Source: Beroe forskalii (taxonomy: Eukaryota > Ctenophora > Nuda > Beroida > Beroidae). Taken from it: a DNA stretch of 64,000 bases. The stretch spans positions 124,001 through 188,000 of the forward strand of contig WFMF01000219.1 of assembly GCA_011033025.1 (NCBI GenBank), given 5' to 3'. The translations under genes were made by a program, and so were the position numbers. This document shows, in pieces, positions 1 to 13,246 of the stretch. A model generated the notes under the pieces. The model was not told where the DNA came from. It did not search any database and worked only from the letters and a program-made list of their open reading frames with translations. How positions within the stretch are numbered: the stretch's first letter is position 1; every line of letters begins with the position of its first letter.

Positions 1-127
1 TGATGAACTCACACCATTTAATATATTGGAAATTTATTAATTCATTACACGCAAAGACTGTCTCAAATCTCCGGATGTTCTACCGAAATATGCCTGACGT
101 GTGTACGTAAGACATGTCTGTCTATGA

Positions 128-170
128 TGACATCATCAACGCCCCATCTTATCTCCTGATAATGACGTCA
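128..170 (-). repeat. CRE-bounded 43-bp repeat, reverse copy
   Basis: Starts with TGACATCATC and ends with GATAATGACGTCA, with CCCATCTTATCTCC between. A second reverse copy lies about 170 bp further on, at 312-339. Confidence 0.75.
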
Positions 171-311
171 TCTTATCCCGCCGAGCTGCCCGGACAGGCA
201 CGGAGCAGGGCTGCTGTAGACCTGTTATCAGTAATATATGTGACAACTAATATGTGTGTGTGTGTGACACGCCCCGTCAGTAAAAACCAGGCGGGGGAAC
301 GGCAGTAACGC

Positions 312-339
312 TCTACTTTGAGCTATGATAATGACGTCA
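312..339 (-). repeat. CRE-bounded repeat, partial reverse copy
   Basis: TACTTTGAGCTATGATAATG followed by ACGTCA. Nearly the same sequence recurs at 41912-41939, which shows that these are copies of one family and not chance CRE sites. Confidence 0.75.
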
Positions 340-1996
340 TTTTGACTAGAAATTGGTGTAAGATGTCCATATTTTTCGATAATTAAAGGGTTTTAGGGAG
401 GGTGTGTATATTAAGAATGAGTATTTTTATCTGCATACCAGTGCACAGAGACGCTGCAAGCCATGTTCTCAGTGTGTGGGGGTTTATGTTAGGGTTGGGC
501 AGCCACATTCCCCTTATAATTCGAGGTATGATGTAAATGTGAATACATCATGTAAATTGTATGATGTAAAGGTGAATGTGGATCATTTCGTTATCTGGAA
601 TATATCGTTAAGTAATGGCACACTTGGTTCTAGTTTCGACTTTCTTTGGATGCTTTCTGCTCCCCTTCCTAGTCATAAACTCAAAAGGCAGTGCTCAGGC
701 ACTCACTTAGATGCAGGAGTTTTAATTCTGTTGAAAAAACAACTTCTAAAAGCCCCAGTGTCGGCACCTCTGATAATACTCCTCCCTTCTCCAGAAGGTA
801 ATATAAAGCAGGTGTGCAAGCCGCAAGGTTTATAGAGACACATGAGGCATGGAATTGCTCGGAAGTTTCAGAGCGAGACACTAACGTCACGACTGATTGA
901 ATCGACAAACCATGACATTCTAGCACTCGTGGGAATACCCAGTTTTTAGTGTCGTAAGTACCATGATTGATATGGTAAATAGATGAGGCTATGAGTTTGA
1001 ATGGCATGTTTTCACATGCGTGTCTCTACTTGGAGACACGTTGGTATCAATACAGCTTTGCGCAGACAGGCCTCTAGACGAACTTCACTCCACTCACGTC
1101 TCAAGGTTCTGATTAATGGTGGGAAACAGTTGTGTCTTTTATGAGGAATTTAAATTTTATTCTGGGAAAATTGTTATATGTTCTGCTAAAAATAAAAAGA
1201 TAAGTAGGCTTCATTATCAAAGGTACTTGAGGGTTGGCTACTGGCTAGAAGCTGTGCTAAGACGTGACATTTCCATGTCCAATGTGTCAGACAGAATCTA
1301 AAAACCAGACATCTCTTGCGTGGTGTCTTGGTTGACCGCTGTCAATATGGACTGGGGTCAAAGTACAGATCCGCACTGCCTGTACCTGGTAATACACAAG
1401 TCGTAAAGTCCACAAACAACACGATACACAGCAAAATGCAAAATTGAAACCCATGAATCCATTCTGTTCCACGTACCCTTCGGCCAACTGTACACACAGT
1501 ACACCCCGTGTAAACACACTATACACCCTGTGTATTGTACATTTCCACTATGTATACATTTCCACTGTACATTTTCCACACGACCTGTGTGTTTGTCCTC
1601 CGGACTCCTCCTCCTCCTCCTTGGGGGCTGCTCTATATTCCCCCACACAGCGCGGGACAACCGTTTCAATTACCTTGATTGATATTTCTACAAAACCCAC
1701 CCGGCGCTTCCCATTGGTCTTCCTACCGGTCACGTGACATGCGTACTCCTCGCTGATTGGTCCGTGCTCCAGTTTACTCTGCCTCGTGATTGGCTCGTTG
1801 TTTAATTGAGTGGATGTATCGTGAGAAAATCCGCGTCATGAATGGTATGAGTGCAGCAGGAGGATACTCTGTTAAAAAGCAGCTCTCTACTGCTGTCTCG
1901 GAGTTCATTCGGTGGATATATGAGCATGAGAGGTGTTCTGTTTCAGCTGCACAGACACACATAACAGGTCACGTGATGAAAATAGGCGCGTGATTA

Positions 1997-2050
1997 TGAC
2001 GTCATATTGATGGTTTAGAGTGGTGAAAACGCCGCCTATTTTTCGTCTGT
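1997..2050 (+). repeat. CRE-bounded repeat with CGCCTATTTTTCG tail
   Basis: TGACGTCATATTGATGG, then TTTAGAGTGGTGAAAAC, followed by CCGCCTATTTTTCGTC. An inverted copy follows at 2203-2258. Confidence 0.75.
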
Positions 2051-2202
2051 GACCCGCGTTATAACAGAGGTTATTGTTGATGTTCCGTCTATGCAGGGGG
2101 CTGTTGAGATGTTTGTAACTTGTCTAACTTAAGTCAATCCAATCAGAGAAAGCTGACAGTTAACTTGAGTGTTCCTTCTGCACGTCTACAAGCTGCAATC
2201 TG

Positions 2203-2258
2203 AAAATAGGCGGTCTTACGACATCAATTTACTATTGTAAACCCTGATAATCACGTCA
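2203..2258 (-). repeat. CRE-bounded repeat with tail, reverse copy
   Basis: AAAATAGGCGG (reverse of the CGCCTATTTT tail), then ACGACATCAATTTAC, and GATAATCACGTCA. It faces the copy at 1997. Confidence 0.7.
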
Positions 2259-4948
2259 TTTTAAATCGCATATTTCTCTGGCGGAGCGAGTTCAGTGGTG
2301 TGTTTGTCAGACGTAGGGGTACTTCATCAAACACGACATGACTGATCGGAATACATAGAAAACATGAAGCACTGGTCTAATTAGTTGTTAGAGATGTGCA
2401 TTCTTATCAATATAGTGTTATCACTAACACAATATAGTAGAGCAATGTGTTATCGTTTGTATCAAAACACTAAACTGTGTCTTTAAAATAATCGTGGGGC
2501 TGTGCTTCAGGTGATCTATTCTTATCATGATTAGATATTTTTAGATCAATAGCATCGCAAATATCATGGTCGTAGGAGTAGTTACTTCTTGAGGATAATG
2601 ACCAATGAATTACAGGATAAAACGTCCATATTCCTGATTATAAAAGTCAAGGTGTTTTTGAATTTTTAGTGGATATATACGTTGCATTATACAGGGAACA
2701 TATCATGAAGTTTGAGATTAATTACTTCGTAATGGAGTGTAATTATCAGTTCCTTTCGATCACAGAATTCAATAGCATGCATACTACAGAGTCTAGATGG
2801 CGGAGAAATTTATTAATTAATTTCAAAACAACATTTCGCAGAATGATGTCTATTACTTGATTATCTTACATAAAAACAACTCCTTAGAGCCACACTTGAA
2901 GCTCACATCCTGTAGAGTGAACACATTATTATGGTTAAAATGGGTAATTGATGACGCCAAATTATCTGTTTTTCCTGTGTGATAGTTAGTAAAACTCATG
3001 GAATTCGGATAGATTATCAATTCATCCAAATGGACATGCCCCCATGAGAAATTAACAACATGGAATCACTTACATCTTTACTATCCAAACATTGACGCAT
3101 TGAATCGTCACCGGATTGATCGAATTATAACACAATGATTAGTAACTCATAACTAAACATCGTATATCTGATTGATCTGAGAACCGTTGGGAATGGTTCC
3201 AGCACCAGTAGCAGTCATTATATATAGAAGTTTCCCAAGTGAACCAAGTCACCTATATCAGCACTTTGATCATGAACATCTATCAGAACCATTGTTTATT
3301 CCCGTCACAAATTTTATAAATCATTAATATAAGTAAGTTACGCAGTAATTTAAAGTTAGAACTTAGGAACAGTGTCATGACGAATTTATCTTGTAAAACC
3401 GCTTATTCAGTAATATTTAAAGTTTTAGTTCGTGGGACTTTGACAAAACACCATGCTCAATGTCAAATAATATATCTAGCATATTACTCATGACGGTTCA
3501 AGTTGGTACCTGGTTTAAGATGGTACCTGGTGCATTGATAGCGTATTTGGCATGATAGTCTCGAGTTAACGTATATTCTTAGTGGTTTCCCTTAAAATTC
3601 AGAAAACACTACAGTTTCTCACGATAGTCAAAATACTTTGAACTGTAGTGCATCCCAACGGTGTCAGATCTAGAAATTATATGGAAAGATTTCAGGAAAT
3701 TTTAGCATTCGCAGATCGCATAAAATGCAAATTTTTAGTTCGGATTGAATTTTGCTGTTTAAATAGTTTCAAAGATCATAAACCAGTTATTTCCGAACTC
3801 CAGACTTCAGACTGAAAATATAACCATTTCAGAATCAAGATTGCAGATTTGACAACTTAAAATCAAAAACTCAAAAATTGCCTCACCCTTTTAAATGCCC
3901 ACCGCCGTTTAGCTTCTCTCTTGATTATGTTCGGGAAACTGAACGGTTAGCACTATGCTGCAAAAGATCAAAGTAGGGAACACCTTAGCTACTTTGAATT
4001 CTCTTTATTTGCATCTGCATACAATAAAATAGTGTGAAATGACGTTTTGTGCTACGATACTGCGCGCTTGGTTACAAAAACATAGAACACGCCCAATAAT
4101 GCTAATTAATTGCCAATTGCTTGATCTTGCATACAATATCCAATTAAAAGTCCCTCGTTTGGTCTACAATTGTAATTATAGCATGATCAATGCTTCAGAT
4201 GTATCCGTTGTTTGATACATGATTATTGTATCTGCCCAACATATGATACATGATGACATGATGTTTCCTTTCTTACTCTTAAATTATTGTATTGAAATAT
4301 CTAACATATATCCTTATCTTCTGCTGTTGACACTCCCTTCCTTTTCCACCACCCTAACTTTTGTGTGATTTCTCTTCCTTTCGTTGATATTATCAGTTCA
4401 CGTACTATATTGACATTTATCAGATATATCATTGGTCGAAGAAGAGCTGCTGGTCGTTGATTGTAAAGTCATCATAATAGTTTAGAATGAGAATTTGATG
4501 ACTCAGACCGGATCTATTGTTCATTCATGAACCGTATATTTCTATGATTCTAAGACTTCCTCCCATCCTTTTACCAGAAGCTGACAGGGCCCGCGCGTGT
4601 CTTAGGCAGTTTTATGGAAGAAGCCCCAGATGTCAAGTTTCCTCAATATATACCAAAGTTTTTATAGAATTTGCATTTTACACACAAGTCGCTCTCGAGG
4701 ATCTTGTCGAGCTGTGACTTCACTATTTACCATATTTGGTCAAAAAGTCATCGAAATAAAACCAAATAAGGCAGCACCCTCATGATCCCCCTCATGCTTG
4801 TGTTTATGTCACATGATAACATGCCATACGTGTAAGAAGCGTGTGTGCACACTGCACGGTTGTTTAACAGAGGTTTTGTAAAGATCACCACAAGGTTTCT
4901 ACTTGTGCCAGGATAATGTGATACCAGCAGATTCTAGGTGGTAAAGGA

Positions 4949-4978
4949 TGACGTCATTATCAGGGTTTAGGGTGGGGA
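4949..4978 (+). repeat. CRE-bounded repeat, forward copy
   Basis: TGACGTCATTATCAGGG, then TTTAGGGTGGGG. The second CRE is not preserved. Confidence 0.65.
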
Positions 4979-5682
4979 GTTGTTGGCCTTGAACGTCTAC
5001 TCCTCTCGAACAGTTCATATGTTATGTGGAGACCTTACTGTGATATGTGACGAAAATAGTAGGTTTCTTCTCGAACTGGGGTTTTAAAATGATACAGCTC
5101 TAAGTGTTTCGTGTACTTACACGCGATTGTCCTGTACAAAAAGTGGGTCAGTAAAATCATGAACTGCTGAACTGAAGTTTAGCAAATCTTTATAAAAACT
5201 GAATATTGCCCTGCAAAATGTGCTCCAATTCGGATTTATATTTGTGATAAGGATTTGATGATGTCCCTCTCTTTGATCACTGCAGAGCAGCAGCCACACC
5301 CCTTTGCTTATCTACAGATTTCCATCAACAAACTTGTACTATTATTACACGACTATCCCAGCATCCAATGTTCATAGCCACTTTCTCAACAAGTCAACAC
5401 GTCAGTTCGGTGATTGCAAAGCAAAGAGATTGCCGTGCTGGAGTCTGGAGACATAAAGCTGTTCTCCTTCACTGATAAATATATTACGTCCCACATTAAT
5501 TCGAAGATGGAATATATTCAGATAAAAGATAAGTAAGCTCCGGGGTTTTCGCCATTTTGCAGCCAGTTTACAACATTTCTCGTCAATTTTTGGCAGTTCT
5601 GACACAGTTTAGGGCCCCTTGATCAGGATTCTATGAGAAATATTACTTATCGCGCAGGACAGGAGGAGCAAAGAGCCGCATA

Positions 5683-5720
5683 TGACGTCATTATCATAGT
5701 TTAGAATATTGAATTGTCGG
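5683..5720 (+). repeat. CRE-bounded repeat, forward copy
   Basis: TGACGTCATTATCATAG, then TTTAGAATATTGAATTG. The left CRE is intact; the right one is diverged. Confidence 0.7.
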
Positions 5721-8700
5721 CATCACCCCTGTCTATTGTGAGAAAAATATATTGTTACGCGTTGAATGACTTCTCCTCGGAATTTGCCAACTGTCTGAGT
5801 CGCGCCTTTGTCGATGGAGTTAGTAGTGCCAATAGTTCAGTGAGTTTCTTTGTCTTGTTTGGGCAGCTGTCAATTCCATGGTTCTTATTCCCTTGCATTC
5901 CTTCGTGAAATTCTTTATTTGATGTTTACCAGCCCATATTCTTGTCGATTTAAATGATCTCCTACCAACGTGAGGACTCGCTTTCCTTCCTAACTCTGTG
6001 TCTTTCATTCTTTCCTAGTTCCCTACGACTATTCCCCCAAGACGCCCCTCCCTCACCCCCTCCCCCTACTCCCACTCATCCACACTCACCCTCCCTCCAC
6101 TCCCACTCGCCCCCACTCCCCCACTTTTCTCCTCCCTCCTCACTATTCACTCTGTGTTTGTTTTACACCTCCCAACTGCTGCACATCAGCTACACATGGA
6201 GGATGACAATCGTGCGAAGTCCGTTGCTTGACTCTGTTTAATGTCTTCATAAGACTCTCCCGCAGTTAGCCAGACCTGCACAATACACCGCACACCATGA
6301 GCTCATTTTCATGATTTAGAGCACGGAATTGACCGCTCCAGATTCGCATATTCTGCTCGCACGCGGGCGCGACATAGCTCCACAGTTCGCTCACTATCTC
6401 TCGAGTCTCGCTAGACGCAGTATATACTTGAGTTGTAGAATGTACTGTGTAGTGTGTGTGGGAGGGTTCATTATGTAACTCTTCTGTCTTTCTTAGAGAG
6501 AAAAGAGAGCGAGCTCCTTTGCTATTTAAATTTTATATGTATTATGTCAAATCATTATATATTTAATTTTACGTTTTGCATTATATACAGAGAAAGGTGC
6601 TTGTACTTGATTTGACGTGCTCGTTTCGGGTGCGTGAGTTGTGCGCGCTTATAAAACGGTCAATTCGTGTGACTTGTTTTATATGTCGTTTTTAGGATGT
6701 TCGTTCTCGAATCGTTTGCAATGTTTTTAAAACGCCCTTGCGGTATATCGTGAGTCTGTTTAAAATGTTTCCTTTGCTTTATTAAAACTTGCTGTGTGCT
6801 TTGATAACTTATGATATTATGTACTTGGATATTTTTAGTCAACTGAACGTGGGTAATTCGGAACGTGTAAAATTTGGACTGGTACGTTTTGGATGGACAA
6901 TCACAATACGATAATTGAAAATTCCACGGTGACAAGATTTAGATTCCACGACGGTGAAAATTTGAATTTCATGATAAGCTATTACGCCAAAGTCAATCCA
7001 CCGTCTTAGAGTTTCAATCAACTTATCAAATTAAATCATAATTATCCATAAATTTAATCCCAAAATTGGCAATGCTCATTCGTTTGAACATAATTGAACT
7101 TTAACGTCGTGCAATACTTCATTTGGTTCTAATCGTCACTGATCTAAAATCAAATGATACGAAATGAATCTTACTAGGAATTTGCCTGACACATTAATAT
7201 TTTAATCAAAACTTGATGAAAAGAAGGACATGACTTCGACTTAGCGATTCTCAATCATTTGTAATCTAAATTTTATATTGAAGATCTCTGCAGGTACAAT
7301 ATTATACCATTAGAAATTCTTCAATCTTGCTTCAATTTAAGCTATTCTCGAGTCTGACATCATTCTATCTAGGCGATGAATTAAGGATAAATTGAGTATC
7401 TATGGACTGAAATTAAAATTTGTAATCGGCATTATTCGGCAATGAATATTGAATACAGTCTCAAAAGACATTGGTTATTGATAATGTTAAATTTTGTTAA
7501 AATCGCATAATTTGAGTTTGACTATCCGTTCCGATTAACACAGAAATCTCATTAATCCATGTTAATGAACCATACAAATTTACATTATAATGAATATATC
7601 CATCTGGCGGTACATGTATGCTACTAATTGGTTATTATCGTTACTAATCGTCTTCTGATCGTACCAACAAAGAGACATTCAATTTCGAAGGTTGTACGCT
7701 TGAAAAACAAGCGGATCCGTGCAATCAACTCACCATTAAAAACCCTGATAATGACATCAATCAAACCAGATAATTTTCATGTGCAGTCCATTCAGTTCAC
7801 ACTCACTGATTAGGATTACAAGATAGCCATTAGATTATACTTCTCGTTAATGGTAAGGACGCGTTTATAGAATACGTGTCTGTGATCACTGCTAATTGTG
7901 CATTGATTGGGTGAGATATTTAATGGACCTTCAGTCACTCTGATTAGTTGTGCGTTTGGTGTTCCCAGGCTCTGTTTGTAGCTAATCAGCTCCTTCACAT
8001 AGAACCCTCGGATGTTTGCTTTGCTAACAAGGGCTCTTAGAATGTTTTGTTGGAATTTAGATCGTTTATACGCCCCGGATTAACAAGCCAAGCCCCATCT
8101 TTTCGGAACTTATTAGAACTCGTGCCACTCTCTTGACTTGTTACAGAGTGTTTCCGATACTGTGATAAGTTGCGTTTTGGGTTCCATGTCTCTATTTGCT
8201 TGATTCATCGTGCCTCCTTGGTCCTGCCTTACAGTTAGCTCACAGTTATTCTCACCTTCTCACAGTTATTCAGTATTCACAGTTCCCACGAGTCTTTACT
8301 CTCGAGTTCTGATTGTTTTTCCCTACGATCATAATTCCCACTTCCCACACCTCACCACACCTGTTATATCCCACACCTGTGTCTGTAGACTTGCAGACCA
8401 CAAACTCTCTACCTGATACCACCAAAAGTTTACATTTACCCACGCTTATCTCGATAATATTTCATAGCATTCTTCAGGTGTTTTATTGTTGTTTATTTTT
8501 CAAATCACCATCATTGTTTATTGTTGTTTTTGTAATTCTGATACGCAACTTCCATCTCAAATGTCGACCACGCCAAGGATCACATGTGAGTTTGGCATCC
8601 AATAGGGACGCGCCACGTTTAAGTCCCGTGATGGGATGGATCGGGTTACGGTGTATCAAAAACAGAGATTCTATGTAAAATAATATATATATTTGATCTA

Positions 8701-9243
8701 CGTACCACCTGCTTAGAGGATGACCGTGGGAGTTATTTCTGTCAAGGTTAATGATAATTATTTATGGTTTGATATAATATGTGTTATGTTCTTTAATTTT
8801 GGCATATTTTTGATGGGAGTTAATGTGATGCTGCTACTTCCATCTCTAATTCTTTAACGTATCACTTGAGTTCTTCGGAACTTCGTAGTAGTTGACAGGC
8901 AATTCTGTTCACGTATATCATACGATGTTTTGGATTGAAAACAGAAGATTGTAGAATTTTATTTGTGTTATTTTGGCTTTTTTTTCAGTAAATTATTGGC
9001 ATCCCAAAATACCCCTATACTTCCAATAATTGTTCAACGATCAGCGAAAGCTTCTAATCAATATCATCTGTCATTCTGTCGTATCCATAGCTGCCAAACT
9101 GCCCTGTTTTTGACAGGGCGCCCTGTCATGCCCTGTTTTTGCCCTTGCCCTGCGAAGCCCTTCTTTTGCTCTGCTTTTGGACCAATTTGCCCTGTTTTCT
9201 GGGGCAAAAAATATACTCAGATTACCATTTTTGGGTCGCCTCG

Positions 9244-9306
9244 AAAAAAAAAAAAAAAAAAAAAATAAAAAAAAAAAAAAAAATAAAAAAAAAAAAAATA
9301 AAAAAG
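9244..9306. repeat. A-rich low-complexity tract
   Basis: Runs of A interrupted by single T bases, just inside the left end of the composite element. It is prone to assembly error. Confidence 0.9.
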
Positions 9307-9436
9307 GTCGCCAATGTCCAGAAATGTACCTATTAATTTATTAGGAACTGTCTCAGATGTAATTCGGAAATATACCTATTTGTCTATTTATCACCGTCTC
9401 GGCGCGGATAAAATTTGGAAATATACCTATTAACTG

Positions 9437-9741
9437 TTTCCCAACTCAGAACCAGAATTAATGGTCATAGAGCATTATATTACAAAATAAAGAAGGACCC
9501 AAATAAAGTATTGTCAGATAATACTTACAATAATGATTTGTCATTAGCATACCATTTATATAAAGAACATAATTGCACCAACCATAATGATTTCAATAGA
9601 GTTTATAGATTCACAATTCTACAGCATTCTAATCCCGATGTCCTGGACGTTGCTGAAAATAGGTGGATCCATGGGTTGAAGACATTGGAACCTGGAGGGA
9701 TAAATGCCTCCAATCCATTCAGTATCCCTCTTATTCAGTGA
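9437..9741 (+). pseudogene. Penelope-like element endonuclease fragment
   Basis: Reads QLRTRINGHRALYYKIKK, then LAYHLYKEHNC, FTILQHSNPDVLDVAENRW and LKTLEPGGIN, ending in a stop near 9741. This pattern is the C-terminal half of the GIY-YIG endonuclease of Penelope-like retroelements. The 5' side is cut off abruptly by satellite monomers; no reverse transcriptase is present. It is a different lineage from the element at 50977-54497. The AT-rich 3' part may run to about 9900, where AATAAAG occurs. Confidence 0.75.
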
Positions 9742-10061
9742 CGTCCGGTACATTCTGTATTTTTTTAATGTTGTCCCGTTTCTGAGTTTTTATATTTTGG
9801 ATCTGTACCAGCACGGTACCCATCATTTGCTCTCAGATCACTTTTATTTATTCAATGAAATTTTGTTATTTTGAAACCGCTCATTTAATAAAGTTTTGAT
9901 AAATATTCTTCTGGGAGATATCAAGTTTTGTATGGTTACTAACCAGAATATATTCCATTTTAGAATTCTGATGATATATAGTATGAAACATGTCAATTCT
10001 TTCTAAGTGGTCTCTTACTGTGTGGAACATCGCCAGTCTCCTCTGGGTTTTAAAAAGTTTT

Positions 10062-11400
10062 CTACCTATTAACTTATTAATCACTGTCTCAGATGGAAAA
10101 AGGATATATACCTATTCAAGTATTATTCACTACATCGGATGGAATTGGGAAATATTCCTATTAAGCACTGTCTCGGATGGAATTTGTAAATATACTTTTT
10201 TTAGTATTAAGCGATAAGCACTGTCTCGGATGGAATTTGAAAAATATATCTTTTTAAGCATTAAGCACTGTCTTGGATGGAATTTGAAAATATATCTTTT
10301 TAAGCATTAAGCACCGTCTCGGATGGAATTTGAAAATATTCCCTTTAAAGTATTAAGCACTGTCTCAGATGAAATCTGAAATATACCTATTAAGCACTGA
10401 CTCGGATGGAATTTGGAAATATACCTTTTAGGTATTAAGCACTGTCTCGGATGGAATTTGAAAATATACCTATTAAATTATTAAGCACTGACTCGGATGG
10501 AATCTGGAAATATACCTTTTTAAATATTAAGCAGTGCTGTCTCGGATAGAATTTGAAAATATACCTTTTAAAATTTTAAGTATTAAGCACTGTCTCGGAT
10601 GGAACTTGGAAATATACCTATTAAATTATTATGCACTGACTCGGATGGAATTTGGAAATATACCTTTTTTAAGTATTAAGCACTGTCTCGGATGAAATTT
10701 GGAAATATACTTATTAAGTATTAAGCACTGTCTCGGATAGAATTTGAAAATATACCTTTTTAAGTATTAAGCACTGTCTCGGATGAAATTTGGAAATATA
10801 CTAAATTAAGCACTGTCTCGGATGGAATTTGGAAATGTACCTATTAAATTATTAAGCACTGACTCGGATGGAATTTGGAAATATACCTTTTTAAGTATTA
10901 ATAAGCACTGACTCGGATGGAATTTGAAAATATACCTTTTAAGTATTAAGCACTGTCTCGGATATAATTTGAAAATATACCTTCTAAGTATTAAGCACAG
11001 TCTCGGATGAAATTTGGAAATATACCTATTAAGCACTGTTTCGGATGGAACTTGGAAATATACCTTTTTAAGTATTAATAAGCACTGACTCGGATGGAAT
11101 TTGAAAATATACCTTTTAAGCACTGTTTCGGATGGAACTTGGAAATATTCCTATTAAATTCTTAAATTATCAAGCACTGTTTCGGGTAGAATTTGGAAAT
11201 ATTCCTATTCAGCACTGTCTCGGATGGATTTTGGAAATATACCTATTGAGCACTGTCTCGGATGGATTTTGGAAATATACCTAATAAAGTAAAAATATAC
11301 CTTTTTGAGCACTGTGTTCATTGTTCATGAAATATACCTGAAATTTACCTGAAATATACCTGAAAATCGAAAAATATACCCATTAAGCACTATCCCGGAT
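10062..11400. repeat. Satellite array, monomer about 45 bp
   Basis: About 25-30 head-to-tail monomers, typical unit TTAAGCACTGTCTCGGATGG then AATTTGGAAATATACC and a variable TTTTTAAGTA spacer. Monomers differ in spacer length (about 30-60 bp). About three diverged monomers also lie on the other side of the endonuclease fragment (9307-9436), so that fragment appears inserted in, or captured with, the array. Confidence 0.92.
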
Positions 11401-12184
11401 GGCCTTTTCAGGGTGGCGTCCAAAAAAGATACATAGGCATATATGCCCTGTTTTTCACTGCATTTGCCCTGCTTTTTGGGCCATTTCTATGCCCTGTCAA
11501 GGAATTTTTAAAGTTTGGCAGCTGTGGTCGTATCCGTGAAACGCTTAAATTCTACGTTCGTAAGAACTGTGTTTGATTGATTCGGTTTGCTGACGTTAAC
11601 CAGTGACGTTTCAAGGTCCTATTACCCAGTTTATCAAATTATCACGGCTTATTTGGGTCCGTCAATTTTAGAGAGAGACTCTAGATTTGTTCATTTGACG
11701 CAGTCAATATTATAGATTTCTATTTCCGTGGTCAGAAATACCCCAATCTCACCTTATTCGTGATTTACTCCATCCTTGACACCACTCGTAGACTGGTGTG
11801 ATCAAAGTCCGCATATTAGGTGAATTAACACGTTTGTTTGATCCCACTAACTAACTGATTAAAGTTTGACCTTTTACAATTTGGTGCCACATATCAAAAC
11901 TTATTTAGTTTTGTGATTATCCATTTCTGATTCGTCCCTAAAACCAACGTCCCAGAAATGATCTATAAGATTTTAATGAACTATCAAATATTTAAATTAT
12001 CGTTATTAAAATCTGTTAATTTTCCACGGTGTCCCATGATCCGTTGCATATTGGCAGACCGGTAAATCACGTGATACATTGTTTTGCTACCTCCACAGTC
12101 AATGCCTTTTGTAACAGCAATCCTTCCCATTAATCACGGATTATAATTTGATTATGCAAGGCTCAGGATTAATTGGCGGCAAAA

Positions 12185-12228
12185 TGACGTCATTATCATA
12201 GTTTAATGTGACGAATTGATGACATTGA
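12185..12228 (+). repeat. CRE-bounded repeat, forward copy
   Basis: TGACGTCATTATCATAG, then TTTAATGTGACGAATTG, and ATGACATTG at the right end. Confidence 0.7.
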
Positions 12229-13204
12229 TCACGAAATATTTCTGTGCTCGCGGCGGTGTGTCATCCTCGAGTTTCCCCGCCGCTTTTTGCCGGTTTACAT
12301 ATTGACAACGTTTATATTATATCCCGGTGTAGGTTTAAAGGTTTATATAGATCTTTTTGAAAGGTTTCATAATCGACATAATATTGTAAATTCATATATC
12401 ATTACACTTGAGTGAGATTCTATTACTTCTCTATTAATATCTCCCCCGGCCGCTGACGCCTTGACAGTGTTATATTAATTGTACAAAAAGTTACTGATAA
12501 GGAAGATCCTGTAGGCATCTTGTCCTTCTTTTGCTACGTTCCTTGTATTGTCAGAAGATTCTTGGGAACCTAAAATACCCTTAATAACCTCAATCATAGC
12601 CTTTGATTTATAATAATCTTGCTCATTCATTATCTTTTTAATTAAATATTTTGTTGCGTAAGATTAATCATGTTGCAATTAGTCGCTATATAAATTCTCT
12701 ACCCGTGTCGCATACTTCGCACACTATATATTTTGCTTTTGCTGTCCCACCACCGTCTCAAAGAATGTGCTGCTACAACGGTTGAGATAAAATAATTTAC
12801 ATATGCTATGCTGTGTTCGTTGAAACATGCGCAAGCATTCTCAAAATATGATATATGCTAATGGAAACCATTTCCGACACTGCGTTGGCGTATGTCAGAG
12901 TTACGATGTTATGTCTCCTACTGTTTGTCATGATGCTTCTTCAGCACATAATAATATTTTATACGTTACGTTTAAAATTAAAATATTCGAAAGTTCCGTT
13001 TTGTTCCATTCTCATTTTATAAATAATATACGCGAGTATTCATTAAAATATTATTATGAACCGGCAACATCTGAACGTGCGTTCTACTCACACACTGAGC
13101 TCTCTCATGAAATATTCATTGAATAACATATTCTATTATCCTTAAATTACACATTTATATATACTACATATATATCTCACTAAGATAACAAAAGTTTGAA
13201 ATAA

Positions 13205-13246
13205 TGACGTCATTATCATAGCTTAGAATAATACTCTACTGATATC
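13205..13246 (+). repeat. CRE-bounded repeat, forward copy
   Basis: TGACGTCATTATCATAG, then CTTAGAATAATACTC. The right end is diverged. Confidence 0.7.

Larger units (their letters stand above)
1..9077. other. Noncoding region with dispersed repeats
   Basis: I found no convincing coding exon here. It may be intergenic, or 5' intron of Notch whose first exons are upstream. It holds at least seven copies of the CRE-bounded repeat (near 128, 312, 1997, 2219, 4949, 5683 and 7726). Other content is a CACTGTACATTTCC-like short repeat at about 1500-1580 and a pyrimidine-rich tract at 5965-6170. A small inverted repeat has CACTACAGTT arms at 3608 and 3651. Confidence 0.6.
9087..11526. mobile_element. 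Composite element with inverted ends and 9-bp target duplication
   Basis: GTCGTATCC occurs at 9078-9086 and again at 11527-11535, flanking ends ATAGCTGCCAAAC and GTTTGGCAGCTGTG. Subterminal parts on both sides are rich in GCCCTGTTTTT, partly inverted. The interior holds an A-rich tract (9244-9306), a roughly 45-bp satellite and a Penelope-like endonuclease fragment. No transposase is visible, so this looks non-autonomous. The 9-bp duplication would allow a Mutator-like relative, but the family is unassigned. A diverged fragment occurs at 45781-45880. Confidence 0.75.

Noticed and set aside
10806-11123. 105-codon open frame on the minus strand
   Set aside because: It is a translation of the 45-bp satellite; the protein repeats only reflect the DNA repeats.
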